Under the pieces are notes generated by a model. The model was not told the DNA's origin. It saw only the letters and a list, made by a program, of their open reading frames with translations, and searched no databases. A stretch of 64,000 nt of DNA. Source: Arthrobacter sp. FW306-2-2C-D06B. Its GTDB lineage: Bacteria; Actinomycetota; Actinomycetes; Actinomycetales; Micrococcaceae. Position 1 is the first letter of the stretch. Each line of letters begins with the position of its first letter. The position numbers and the translations under genes are program-made. Shown piece by piece: positions 46,851 through 54,124 of the stretch. The stretch is taken from NCBI RefSeq assembly GCF_021789175.1, contig NZ_CP084560.1:1178001-1242000 (forward strand), given 5' to 3'.

Positions 46851-47663
46851 ATGATGCTGCTGTCCGTTCTGCAGGCCAACGCTGTTGTCCTGGACATCGA
46901 CGCCAATCTAAAGACGGTCGATGCGGCGGCACAGCGCGCTGCCACGGCGGGGGCCTCCTTGTTGCTGACGCCCGAGCTCTTCCCGGTAGGCTACGCGCCG
47001 CTGAGGCTCCACGCGGAGCTGGATCCTGCAGTTCTTCCGGGCATTCGGGGCCGCCTTGCGGACATCGCCCGCGCGCGCGGAATCGGACTGGTCTACAGCC
47101 TTCCCGCACCAGCTGCCGACGGCGGCTGGCATATCTCCGCGACTCTTCTGGACGCGCACGGAACCGTGCTCCTGGACTACGACAAAGTGCACCTCTTCGG
47201 CGAGGAGGAGCGAAAGGCGTTCTCAGCCGCCCAAGCAGCTCCCGGCGTCGTGGACTTCAACGGGATCAAAACGTCGCTCCTGATTTGCTACGACGTCGAG
47301 TTTCCCGAAAGCGTCCGCGCAGCGGCCATGCGAGGCGCTGAACTTCTGCTGGTTCCCACCGCCCTGTCCGCGGGCTTCGACGCCGTGCCGCAGGTCCTGA
47401 TCCGTGCCCGGGCAATGGAGAGCCAGCTCCACGTGGCCTACGCGAACCACAGCGGCCACGAGGACGGGTGTGACTTCCTTGGCGGAAGCGTGGTGGCCGG
47501 TCCGAACGGTTCGTTGCTCGCTGCCGCCGGGGATGGTGCGGCATTGCTATTCGCCGAGATCTCGACGGAAAGCGTCAAGGCCGCCCGTGAGCAGGTGCCC
47601 TACCTGCGCGAACGCCGCCCGGAGCTGTACCGCGAGTGGGAAGGCTCTGCTCCACAGGGTTGA
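46851..47663 (+). CDS. davA: 5-aminovaleramidase-like carbon-nitrogen hydrolase (DavA-like)
   Basis: This 270-residue nitrilase-superfamily amidase has its Glu-Lys-Cys triad visible: E42 in LLTPELFPVGY, K112 in DYDKVHLFGEEER, C146 in SLLICYDVEFPE. The blocks HLFGE, LLICYD(V/I)EFPE, LIRARAxExQ and YANxxGxEDxxxxxGGS match Pseudomonas DavA as I recall it. It would hydrolyse 5-aminopentanamide, the product of lysine 2-monooxygenase, to 5-aminovalerate and ammonia. A DavB-like gene is at 55672-57396, separated by a lower-G+C cassette. ATG 46851 has GAGGTGG just upstream. Confidence 0.7.
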   Translation: MMLLSVLQANAVVLDIDANLKTVDAAAQRAATAGASLLLTPELFPVGYAPLRLHAELDPAVLPGIRGRLADIARARGIGLVYSLPAPAADGGWHISATLLDAHGTVLLDYDKVHLFGEEERKAFSAAQAAPGVVDFNGIKTSLLICYDVEFPESVRAAAMRGAELLLVPTALSAGFDAVPQVLIRARAMESQLHVAYANHSGHEDGCDFLGGSVVAGPNGSLLAAAGDGAALLFAEISTESVKAAREQVPYLRERRPELYREWEGSAPQG

Positions 47664-47694
47664 GGATTGGTGATGCATGAGACAGAAGCGCGGC

Positions 47695-48231
47695 TCAATA
47701 GTTGATCCCGGGCGCTCGTAAGCCAACCGGCCGAGCCCACACACGGATTCCGAGAATGAGGCTGCGTCCGTCGCCAAAGAATGGCAGAAGGAACACTGCA
47801 TGCAACAGGAACCAGTACTGCAGGAATGAGCCGGGTGCGAGCAGGGTGATCAGTGCCCCGACCAAGCAGGATGCACTCGGACCTAGTGTCGCCACGATTG
47901 CGATCTGCCACCCGTAGAGACGCCCGACGGGAATGACGGAAAAGCGAAGGACTCCGGCAGATATCACGATGTCTGAAACCCCGCGAAACAGCCTCATGCC
48001 CGCAACATGGGACCACTCATGCACCAAAAAGCCGCCCAGCAGGAAAAGTGCATGCACAAGGAGCCACAGGCCGGCCTGGAAAAGGATTGGGTCAGTCGTT
48101 ACGGCGGCCAGGATGGTGCACGCAATGAAGCTGAGAACGACGGCGGCAAATGGCCATCTGCATGACCATGTGAGTTGCTTGGCTATCAGGCCTGCGGTCG
48201 CATCCGGGAGTGTTATCGTGCGAACCGTCAA
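47695..48231 (-). CDS. Minimal site-2-protease-like membrane metallopeptidase
   Basis: This encodes 178 residues with about five hydrophobic segments. The zinc motif HEWSH (71-75) sits in helix GGFLVHEWSHVAGM, and a late LPFFGDGRSL (about 149-158) provides the Asp-Gly third-ligand motif of M50/S2P intramembrane proteases. No PDZ domain and few extra helices: a minimal form. Start TTG 48231 overlaps the upstream stop by 4 bp (TTGA); a longer frame from 48315 would overlap the neighbour by 88 bp. Last gene of the peptide/ABC cassette, where it may process the 79-residue peptide. Related proteins do this in B. subtilis YydH-type loci; substrate here is inferred. Confidence 0.65.
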   Translation of the reverse strand: MTVRTITLPDATAGLIAKQLTWSCRWPFAAVVLSFIACTILAAVTTDPILFQAGLWLLVHALFLLGGFLVHEWSHVAGMRLFRGVSDIVISAGVLRFSVIPVGRLYGWQIAIVATLGPSASCLVGALITLLAPGSFLQYWFLLHAVFLLPFFGDGRSLILGIRVWARPVGLRAPGINY

Positions 48232-48545
48232 CCTTGGTCTGCTCGTAGGAGTCGCTTCTTGTGGAGCTTCAGTCGTTCCAGGACTGCAGCAACGGCAACA
48301 TAGAAAACCAAGCATGCCGCGAAGACCAAAGCGATGGGCGCGCTGTTCGACACCCCGATTTCCAATGCGGTCGCTCCGTCGGCCTGTTCATGAGGTTCGA
48401 AGAAGAGCGCGCCGAACAGGCCAAACTTCCTGACTCCTATTTCTGACGCCGAGAACATCGTGGTGATGAAACTCGTGACAATGACGATCATGGTGACAAC
48501 AAAAGAGACTGTCAGCCCTGCGATGAATCTAAGCAGCCACTTCAT
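48228..48545 (-). CDS. 105-residue two-helix membrane protein of the peptide cassette
   Basis: The ATG at 48545 overlaps the end of the permease gene by 17 bp and its stop overlaps the protease-like gene by 4 bp, so it is a coupled member of the operon. Two hydrophobic segments (about 5-30, FIAGLTVSFVVTMIVIVTSFITTMF, and 76-96, APIALVFAACLVFYVAVAAVL) flank an extracytoplasmic loop; the tail is strongly basic (ERLKLHKKRLLR). I recognise no family. Size and topology fit an immunity or accessory-transport protein. Confidence 0.6.
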   Translation of the reverse strand: MKWLLRFIAGLTVSFVVTMIVIVTSFITTMFSASEIGVRKFGLFGALFFEPHEQADGATALEIGVSNSAPIALVFAACLVFYVAVAAVLERLKLHKKRLLRADQG

Positions 48546-49956
48546 GGCGCGCAATCCTCTCCATTCTTCGCATACCCAGGATGCTGTAAAAGACGACAAG
48601 TAAGTTAAGGGCGGCAAAAATTGCCGAACTGATAATTGGATCAAAGTTAAAAACGTTCAAACCAAGCGTCACAATCATGACGACTATCATCGTTAGCAAG
48701 ACGCCGATGATTACCGTGAATGGGTTTCCCTTCTCGGGAGGGAAAGCAATGCCAACAAGGGTTGATATGAGAATGTTGCTCAAGCAGAATCCGAGCACTG
48801 GCAGGCAGGCTTCAAACGAAACTCCCTGGCCCACGGAAATCGTGATGACTGGAATGCCCACAACCATCAGGAGCACGCCTTGCGACCCCATGAGGCGCAA
48901 GTAGTTCGCAACAGTGCGGCCCGGATAGGTGACCATGCGTCGGAGAGGTTCCGAGTTTGAAAATGCATAGACTCCCTGAAACGTTATGAGAGCGAGGGCG
49001 TAGGGTGGCAACACCAGATGCTCGAGCCAGGCGAAGACCGAATAGATGATGATAAAAGAGACAGCAACCATTGTTTCGAAACTTCGAAACAAGACCAGAA
49101 CGTAAACGCCGAACTTACTCCCTGCCAAGCGTGAAGGCAGAAAGACGAAGAAACGACGCATCGGAACGTAATTCCTGGGTGCGATCGCCACTATTGCTGG
49201 AATAATTGCTGCTGATGTCGCAAGCAGCACCAAAGTGGAGAACCAGATCCCGACGTCTCCCTGCAACTTCGCGTAGAGCAGCCCCGGCGCATTGTATTCA
49301 CGCCCGAATACGTAGTTTTCGGCGATTTGGCTACTCTGCTCGTTGGTTTGAGGAAAGGTCACGACAAGCCCGAGAGCCAGCACCATCGGGACTAACAGGC
49401 CGCGAAGTCGGGCAATCCTGAGAGCCTGTAGAGCACGTTCAAGGAGGTAGTAGCCGAGGCTCAGGAGCAGGTACGTTGAAATAGCGGGGAACCAGATGGA
49501 CACCAGAACCTTCGGAATGTAATCAGTTCCCTCGATCAGCACGGTTGAAATGGAAAATGCACCGAAAACGAACACGGTCATCAGGAGAACGATGGACGAC
49601 TCAAAGAGCGCAAATGCCATTGTCCTTTCCTTATTGGTCACCGGCAGATTAAAGGAGAGCTTCAGAAGCTCATCTGCCTTCATGAACAGCACCCGAATCA
49701 GTGTGTAGGCGATAAGTACCCAGAATCCGACCGATGCGTTGGCGACTTGAAGAACAGGCTCAAGCAGGCCGGTTCCACCGAGATACTGGCGGATGACCAC
49801 GTAGCTCAGCACGTTGAAGCCGGCGAACGCGGCGACGAGCAGCATACCGGCTGAAAGCCGAGCGGCCGGGCTTGCCAACAGACCTCGCCCCAAAACGCGT
49901 CTCACGATGAAGAGCCAGAACAATCGAAACAGCAGAACTACGCTCTTGATGTGCAT
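48529..49956 (-). CDS. Cassette ABC transporter membrane subunit
   Basis: This encodes 475 residues with about 11-12 hydrophobic segments, starting directly with a helix (SVVLLFRLFWLFIVRRVLG). Fits ABC-2-type export permeases in size and in pairing with the ATPase gene, which ends 1 bp upstream. Cytoplasmic loops hold NLPVTNKERTMAF, a type of segment seen in permeases of peptide or antibiotic exporters. Codon and base composition are visibly lower in G+C than flanking genes, suggesting acquisition by transfer. Substrate inferred to be the 79-residue peptide or its product. Confidence 0.75.
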   Translation of the reverse strand: MHIKSVVLLFRLFWLFIVRRVLGRGLLASPAARLSAGMLLVAAFAGFNVLSYVVIRQYLGGTGLLEPVLQVANASVGFWVLIAYTLIRVLFMKADELLKLSFNLPVTNKERTMAFALFESSIVLLMTVFVFGAFSISTVLIEGTDYIPKVLVSIWFPAISTYLLLSLGYYLLERALQALRIARLRGLLVPMVLALGLVVTFPQTNEQSSQIAENYVFGREYNAPGLLYAKLQGDVGIWFSTLVLLATSAAIIPAIVAIAPRNYVPMRRFFVFLPSRLAGSKFGVYVLVLFRSFETMVAVSFIIIYSVFAWLEHLVLPPYALALITFQGVYAFSNSEPLRRMVTYPGRTVANYLRLMGSQGVLLMVVGIPVITISVGQGVSFEACLPVLGFCLSNILISTLVGIAFPPEKGNPFTVIIGVLLTMIVVMIVTLGLNVFNFDPIISSAIFAALNLLVVFYSILGMRRMERIARHEVAA

Positions 49957-50673
49957 TTAAGATGGCTCCATTGCCTGAATGAACTCGTTGGCAAGGTCAG
50001 CTATCGTGCCGTGATCTTGGATAATTTTCCGGACCGGAGCCTGAACCACTAGGACCCCTTGGACGAGGAGTGCCAACTCGTCAGCGACGTGCTCCAACAT
50101 GGTGAAGTCATGGCTGCACAGCAGAACTGAGCGGCCTTCTTTGGCAAGATTCCGGATATCGCGCTCGAAGAGGTTGATCGCATCGATGTCGACGCCATTG
50201 AGGGTCTCATCGATGACGGTAAACCTTCGCCGGAGCATGAACGCGGCGATGAGTTGCAGCTTCTTCCTCATGCCGTGTGAGTAGTCTTCGATCAAGTCGC
50301 GGTGCCTGTCGCGCATGGAGTACCTGGCGAATTGCGTCCTCAGTGCCGCGTGATCCATGGGTTCTCCATACAGCCCGTGCATGAAACGCACATATTCCTC
50401 CCCTGTAAGGAACTCAGGGAGGTAATCATTGCTCGACAAATAGATCGACGACATCTTGGCGCTGCGGCTCTGACTACTGTCAGTCCCGATGCAGACGCGG
50501 CCGCTTTGAAGTTGGAGCAGATCCAGGATGACCTTTATCAGCGTGGACTTTCCAGACCCGTTGGGACCAATGAGGCCCATGACCCGGTCCTCGGCGATCG
50601 TGAACGAGACATCGTGAAGCACTTGGGTTCTGGGGTTGTAGGCGTAGTTGACGTTGGCAACACTGAGAGTCAT
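49957..50673 (-). CDS. Cassette ABC transporter ATPase
   Basis: This 238-residue ABC ATPase has Walker A GPNGSGKSTLIK (about 36-47), a variant signature YSHGMRKKLQLIAAF, Walker B FTVIDETLNGVD and switch His in LLCSHDFTM. The SxGMRKK signature is typical of ABC-2 and bacitracin/lantibiotic-export-type ATPases rather than importers. Adjacent to the permease with no gap. Its start is 73 bp after the end of the 79-residue peptide gene, with a hairpin between. Role: powers export of, or self-protection from, the cassette's product. Confidence 0.85.
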   Translation of the reverse strand: MTLSVANVNYAYNPRTQVLHDVSFTIAEDRVMGLIGPNGSGKSTLIKVILDLLQLQSGRVCIGTDSSQSRSAKMSSIYLSSNDYLPEFLTGEEYVRFMHGLYGEPMDHAALRTQFARYSMRDRHRDLIEDYSHGMRKKLQLIAAFMLRRRFTVIDETLNGVDIDAINLFERDIRNLAKEGRSVLLCSHDFTMLEHVADELALLVQGVLVVQAPVRKIIQDHGTIADLANEFIQAMEPS

Positions 50674-50695
50674 GAGGCTTGATTCCGATGCTCTG

Positions 50696-50728
50696 GTCGT
50701 GGTGGCACGTTGTCAGTGCCACCACGAC
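50696..50728 (-). terminator. 13-bp hairpin between peptide gene and ABC genes (possible attenuator)
   Basis: GTCGTGGTGGCAC (50696-50708) pairs with its exact complement (50716-50728), loop of 7. On the minus strand it follows the peptide gene stop by 17 bp and precedes the ATPase start by 22 bp. No U-run follows, so partial read-through or an mRNA-stabilising role is likely. Such hairpins after the structural gene are a common feature of bacteriocin operons. Confidence 0.65.
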
Positions 50729-50745
50729 GGCTGGCTTGTAACGAG

Positions 50746-50985
50746 CTACCTGCATTCAACGAACACAGAGACACCCCATTGGCTCCAACTCCAGTTGCCG
50801 GTGAAGCGGCCTCGGCCCTGCGTCAGGCACCAGATGGCCATCGCTGCGAGCAATGCAAAAGCAAGCACCATCAGGACGGCGAGAACGACTAGAAACCAGC
50901 CGTCGTAGCGAACAATCATTTCGTCAATCTTGGTTCGTGCAGATGCAATCGTGCTGCTTGCGTTGAATACGGTCGTAGTGAGCAT
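50746..50985 (-). CDS. 79-residue membrane-spanning peptide, possible toxin/signal precursor
   Basis: Strong ribosome site (GGAGGAAC, 4-5 nt before the ATG). Residues 1-28 are soluble, 30-54 a hydrophobic helix (WFLVVLAVLMVLAFALL ending AIWCL), 55-79 a Gly/Trp-rich tail with GRGR, three Trp (GNWSWSQW) and an end VFVECR. Cys53 and Cys78 could form a disulfide. First gene of the cassette, followed by a hairpin, ABC exporter and S2P-like protease. This fits a precursor cut within or near its membrane helix to release a C-terminal peptide. A plain small membrane protein is the alternative; no family recognised. Confidence 0.55.
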   Translation of the reverse strand: MLTTTVFNASSTIASARTKIDEMIVRYDGWFLVVLAVLMVLAFALLAAMAIWCLTQGRGRFTGNWSWSQWGVSVFVECR

Positions 50986-51067
50986 TTCGTTCCTCCGCTT
51001 CGATTTGAGCTACTGGCGGATCCCGTGTAGCCGGCACCCGAATGGTAGGCCGCGAAAACCGCGTCTC

Positions 51068-51107
51068 AGTGGTCAAACGGCGAAATTAAGTGGTGAAACG
51101 GGGCAAA
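51068..51107. promoter_or_regulatory. Two 21-bp-spaced direct repeats upstream of the peptide operon
   Basis: AGTGGTCAAACGGCGAAA (51068-51085) and AGTGGTGAAACGGGGCAAA (51089-51107) are direct repeats with a 21-bp period, two helical turns. They lie about 20 bp upstream of a -10-like TACCAT (minus strand, near 51041-51046) that has no good -35. This geometry suits a dimeric activator (LytTR- or SARP-like) binding one face. No such activator gene is in the window. Confidence 0.5.
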
Positions 51108-51140
51108 ATACGTGCAAAATCGACGTTTCTCAGTGTGCCT

Positions 51141-51189
51141 GCGGCACCGTCTACGTGTTTTGAGCAGCACGACACGTAGACGGTGCCGC
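51141..51189. terminator. 18-bp stem hairpin after pucR
   Basis: GCGGCACCGTCTACGTGT (51141-51158) with its exact complement (51172-51189), 13-nt loop. It follows the end of pucR (51208, minus strand) and isolates it from the peptide operon promoter. Very stable, but no U-run is seen on the minus strand. Confidence 0.65.
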
Positions 51190-51207
51190 AACAGGAAGTC
51201 GCGAAGA

Positions 51208-52815
51208 CTAGGCGTCCCCTCCGCCCACCAGACCGTCCGTGTACTGAAGCGCGATCCAAAGCTCCGCCCGCACTTGGGCCTGGTTCAGGTCAGTGTCGAG
51301 GAGTTCGGCGAGCAGTCCGATCTGGCGGCGCACGCTATTGCGGTGCAGCCCCAGCAGCTTGGCGGAGGCGTCCCAGCTGCCGTTTTCGCTGAGCCAGCCC
51401 TTGAGCACTGCCAAGAGCGGATCGCGCCGATCAGCTTCCAACGCGAGTACCGGTTCAAGGAGCCTCGCGGCCAGCATGGAGCCGGCCTCGCGTCCCAGGA
51501 GCCCGGTAACGGACCAGGTCACCTCGTCGACGCGGGCGCTCCGTCCGCTGGACTGGACCCGTGAACGGAGCGACGTCACGCGCTGGTGCGCTGCGGCGAG
51601 GCCGGTCAGTTCGGTCGGGTCTCCGATGACGAGCCTCCAACCGAGCTTTTCGACGTCGGCCAGGAGCGCGTCGTCCACTTTCAAACGAGTGATCGCGGCG
51701 AATCCGTAATCGGTGATCTCCACCAGTTTGGTGTCGAAGAGGCGCCGCCACTGCAATAGCTCGCGCACGGGGCTGTCGCCGGCCGGCCATTCAGGTGAGT
51801 CCACCTTGATGCCCTGGACCACGCGAAGGGGAGCGGATCGCGTGGAGGACAAGCTCTGGGCGAGGAGGTCCTTGAGCCCGTTGACATGCCGGGTCCCGCC
51901 GGTGGCAAGGCTCTCAGGGTGTAGCAACAACGCCGTCGCCAATTGGCTCGGCGCGAGCGAACCGCTGGTCCGTTGGCGGACGAGCAACTCCAGCAACCCC
52001 ACCACTGACTGCACCACGCTGTTCTGGGCCGGAGTCAGCGCAGCGTCAGAACCCAGGATCAGGGCGCCCAGATTGGCGTCCTTGGTGCTCCGCAACGGGT
52101 GGCCGAAAACCATCGACGATCCCGGCTGATCAAAGCCGTCCACCTCAACCCGCGGTCCGCTGCCGGAAAGGAGCCGTTCCAGCATCGGCTCCAGGAGTGA
52201 ATGCTCGACGCCGGTGCTGCCGCCGGCTGCGTGGGCGCGCGCACGTACCCGCCCGTCCGCTCCGACGAGGAGTGCCCACACGGGAACCTTCTGGACCAAA
52301 GCGGCGAGCAGCTCGTGTTCCGGCCGGGGGGAGAGGACTGCCCGCATGAGTTGCCTGTTGGTGTCGGCGAGTTGGCGGAAGACTTTCGCGTTGTCCGATT
52401 CCAGGAGTTGGGAGAACTCAAGGCCGATTGCTGCGAACGGGATGGATTCCGGGATCTCAATCAAGGTGAGCCGGTGCCGGCGGCACGCCTTGAGCAGCTC
52501 GGCCGGGACGGCGTCGAAATAAGGCCTGATCCCGAACCCCAGCGCCGCCACCTTGGCCCCCACCAGCCGTTTCACATAAGCGTCGACGTTCTCTTGCGAG
52601 CCGCCGTCGCCAAGGAAAGGGAGCCCCGCGGTCAGCAGGAACTCCCCGTCCGGCAGGTAGGGGGTGGGATCGTCCAGTTCGCTGGGTTCGACCCAGCGCA
52701 GCAGCTCCCCGCCGCTGCCGCCGTCGTGGAGTATTTCCAACTCGGGCGGCAGCTGCTTCAGGAACTGCTCAAGCGTGACGAAACTCAGGCGGCTGGGGCT
52801 GGGCTCAGGAGACAT
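51208..52815 (-). CDS. PucR-family transcriptional regulator of lysine catabolism
   Basis: This encodes 535 residues. N-terminal PucR/purine-catabolism domain (SFVTLEQFLKQLPPELEILHDGG, then LLTAGLPFLGD), a central GGDEF-like region, and a C-terminal PucR HTH (VLKGWLSENGSWDASAKLLGLHRNSVRRQIGLLAELL). ATG 52815 overlaps the alr stop by 11 bp; in-frame upstream codons fall within alr. Such regulators usually activate amino-acid or purine catabolism genes in response to substrate. Here the adjacent racemase, permease and DavB-like oxygenase are the obvious targets. Confidence 0.85.
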   Translation of the reverse strand: MSPEPSPSRLSFVTLEQFLKQLPPELEILHDGGSGGELLRWVEPSELDDPTPYLPDGEFLLTAGLPFLGDGGSQENVDAYVKRLVGAKVAALGFGIRPYFDAVPAELLKACRRHRLTLIEIPESIPFAAIGLEFSQLLESDNAKVFRQLADTNRQLMRAVLSPRPEHELLAALVQKVPVWALLVGADGRVRARAHAAGGSTGVEHSLLEPMLERLLSGSGPRVEVDGFDQPGSSMVFGHPLRSTKDANLGALILGSDAALTPAQNSVVQSVVGLLELLVRQRTSGSLAPSQLATALLLHPESLATGGTRHVNGLKDLLAQSLSSTRSAPLRVVQGIKVDSPEWPAGDSPVRELLQWRRLFDTKLVEITDYGFAAITRLKVDDALLADVEKLGWRLVIGDPTELTGLAAAHQRVTSLRSRVQSSGRSARVDEVTWSVTGLLGREAGSMLAARLLEPVLALEADRRDPLLAVLKGWLSENGSWDASAKLLGLHRNSVRRQIGLLAELLDTDLNQAQVRAELWIALQYTDGLVGGGDA

Positions 52816-54025
52816 CGCTCGCCGCCTCCTGGTAATCGGGGCACTCGTAGGCACTGGACTCATACACACGCGGGAGTCGTGGTGCGATCCGGTTGATGAT
52901 CTCGTCACCATGGCTTCCGATGGCGGCGCCCCAATCGTCTGCGCTCGCTGCCCCTCCGGCAGGATCGCCGAACAGGACTGCCGTGTCGCCGACCCCGATC
53001 CCGGACGCGTCCGGACCGAGGTCCACCATGAACTGGTCCATGCACACCTTGCCGATCACGGGGACTTTCCGCCCGGCGATCTGGACCAGGCTCCGGCCGC
53101 TGATGCCCTTGGGGATCCCGTCGGCGTAACCCAGCGGAATGAGTCCGAGATAGCGCGGCTCGTGCGTGATGGCCTGGTGTTCGTAGCTGACGCCAGTCCC
53201 TGCCGGAACCTTCTTGACCATGACGAGCGGTGCGGTGACGCTCAAGGCCGGGCGCAGTCCGAAGTCGGCAGGATCCAGATGGTCCGCCGGGGCCAATCCG
53301 TAGATCGCCAGTCCGGCGCGGACCATGTCGAAGTGGAATTCGGGCCGGTCCAGGATGTTTGCAGAGCTCGACACGTGCCGCAGCTGCGGGTCCAGGCCGG
53401 CAGCGCGCGCTTCGCGAACCGCGTCTTCGAACTCCGCCACGGCTGCCGCGTTTCCGGGGTGGGCGGGAACATCGGCCCAGGCCAAGTGGGTCCAGATGCC
53501 GCGGACCAAGACCGTGCCGTCCTGCTCGGCATCGCGAGCCTGGGCTACGAGTTCGGGCCAGTCTTCCTTGCGCGCACCGCCGCGGCTGAGGCCGCTGTCC
53601 AGCTCCAGGTGCACGACGGCGGGGCGGCCCAATTGCCTGGCGATCCCGGCCAGGACCTCAAGTTGACCGACGCTCCCAAGCGAAACGTCGACGTCGTACT
53701 CGAGTGCCTCGCGGATGGTCGCGCTGGTCTGGGATGCCAGATACAGCCACGAAAGGACCGGCACATTGATGCCCGCCTGGCGCAAGGCGATGGCTTCGCT
53801 CAACTGGGCGGTTCCCAGCCAATCGGCTCCTGCCGCCACCGCGGTGCGGGCAACATCCACGAGGCCGTGACCGTAGCCGTTCCCCTTGACGACGGCCATG
53901 AAATGCGGCGCGGCGGTGCGCTTTTTGAGTGCCTTGATGTTGTCTGAAATCGCAGACAGATCTACGCTGACCTGCCCGGAAAGCGCCGCTTCCGGCGTCG
54001 TTTCTGATTGTGCAATACGTCTCAT
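52805..54025 (-). CDS. alr: Alanine racemase-family PLP enzyme (possible lysine racemase)
   Basis: This 406-residue fold-type III racemase has its PLP lysine in FMAVVKGNGYGHG (K47); the usual AVVKANAYGHG is altered at two Ala to Gly positions. Also HLELDSGLSRGG, VRAGLAIYG, the active-site tyrosine region GVSYEHQAI and VCMDQFMVDL. The set next to a DavB-like lysine oxygenase and a permease suggests it supplies L-lysine from D-lysine (broad-specificity racemase), rather than serving cell-wall D-Ala. A housekeeping Alr role cannot be excluded. Divergent from the permease gene; a TATAGT -10-like hexamer is 8 nt before the ATG. Confidence 0.8.
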   Translation of the reverse strand: MRRIAQSETTPEAALSGQVSVDLSAISDNIKALKKRTAAPHFMAVVKGNGYGHGLVDVARTAVAAGADWLGTAQLSEAIALRQAGINVPVLSWLYLASQTSATIREALEYDVDVSLGSVGQLEVLAGIARQLGRPAVVHLELDSGLSRGGARKEDWPELVAQARDAEQDGTVLVRGIWTHLAWADVPAHPGNAAAVAEFEDAVREARAAGLDPQLRHVSSSANILDRPEFHFDMVRAGLAIYGLAPADHLDPADFGLRPALSVTAPLVMVKKVPAGTGVSYEHQAITHEPRYLGLIPLGYADGIPKGISGRSLVQIAGRKVPVIGKVCMDQFMVDLGPDASGIGVGDTAVLFGDPAGGAASADDWGAAIGSHGDEIINRIAPRLPRVYESSAYECPDYQEAASDVS

Positions 54026-54124
54026 GGTTGATCACTATAGGTCATTTTGCACCGCCGTGAGAGCTGGCTCACAGGCTTACGGTTGTCAGGGGAAACCGCC
54101 AACTACTCTGAAGGGACGTCAACG

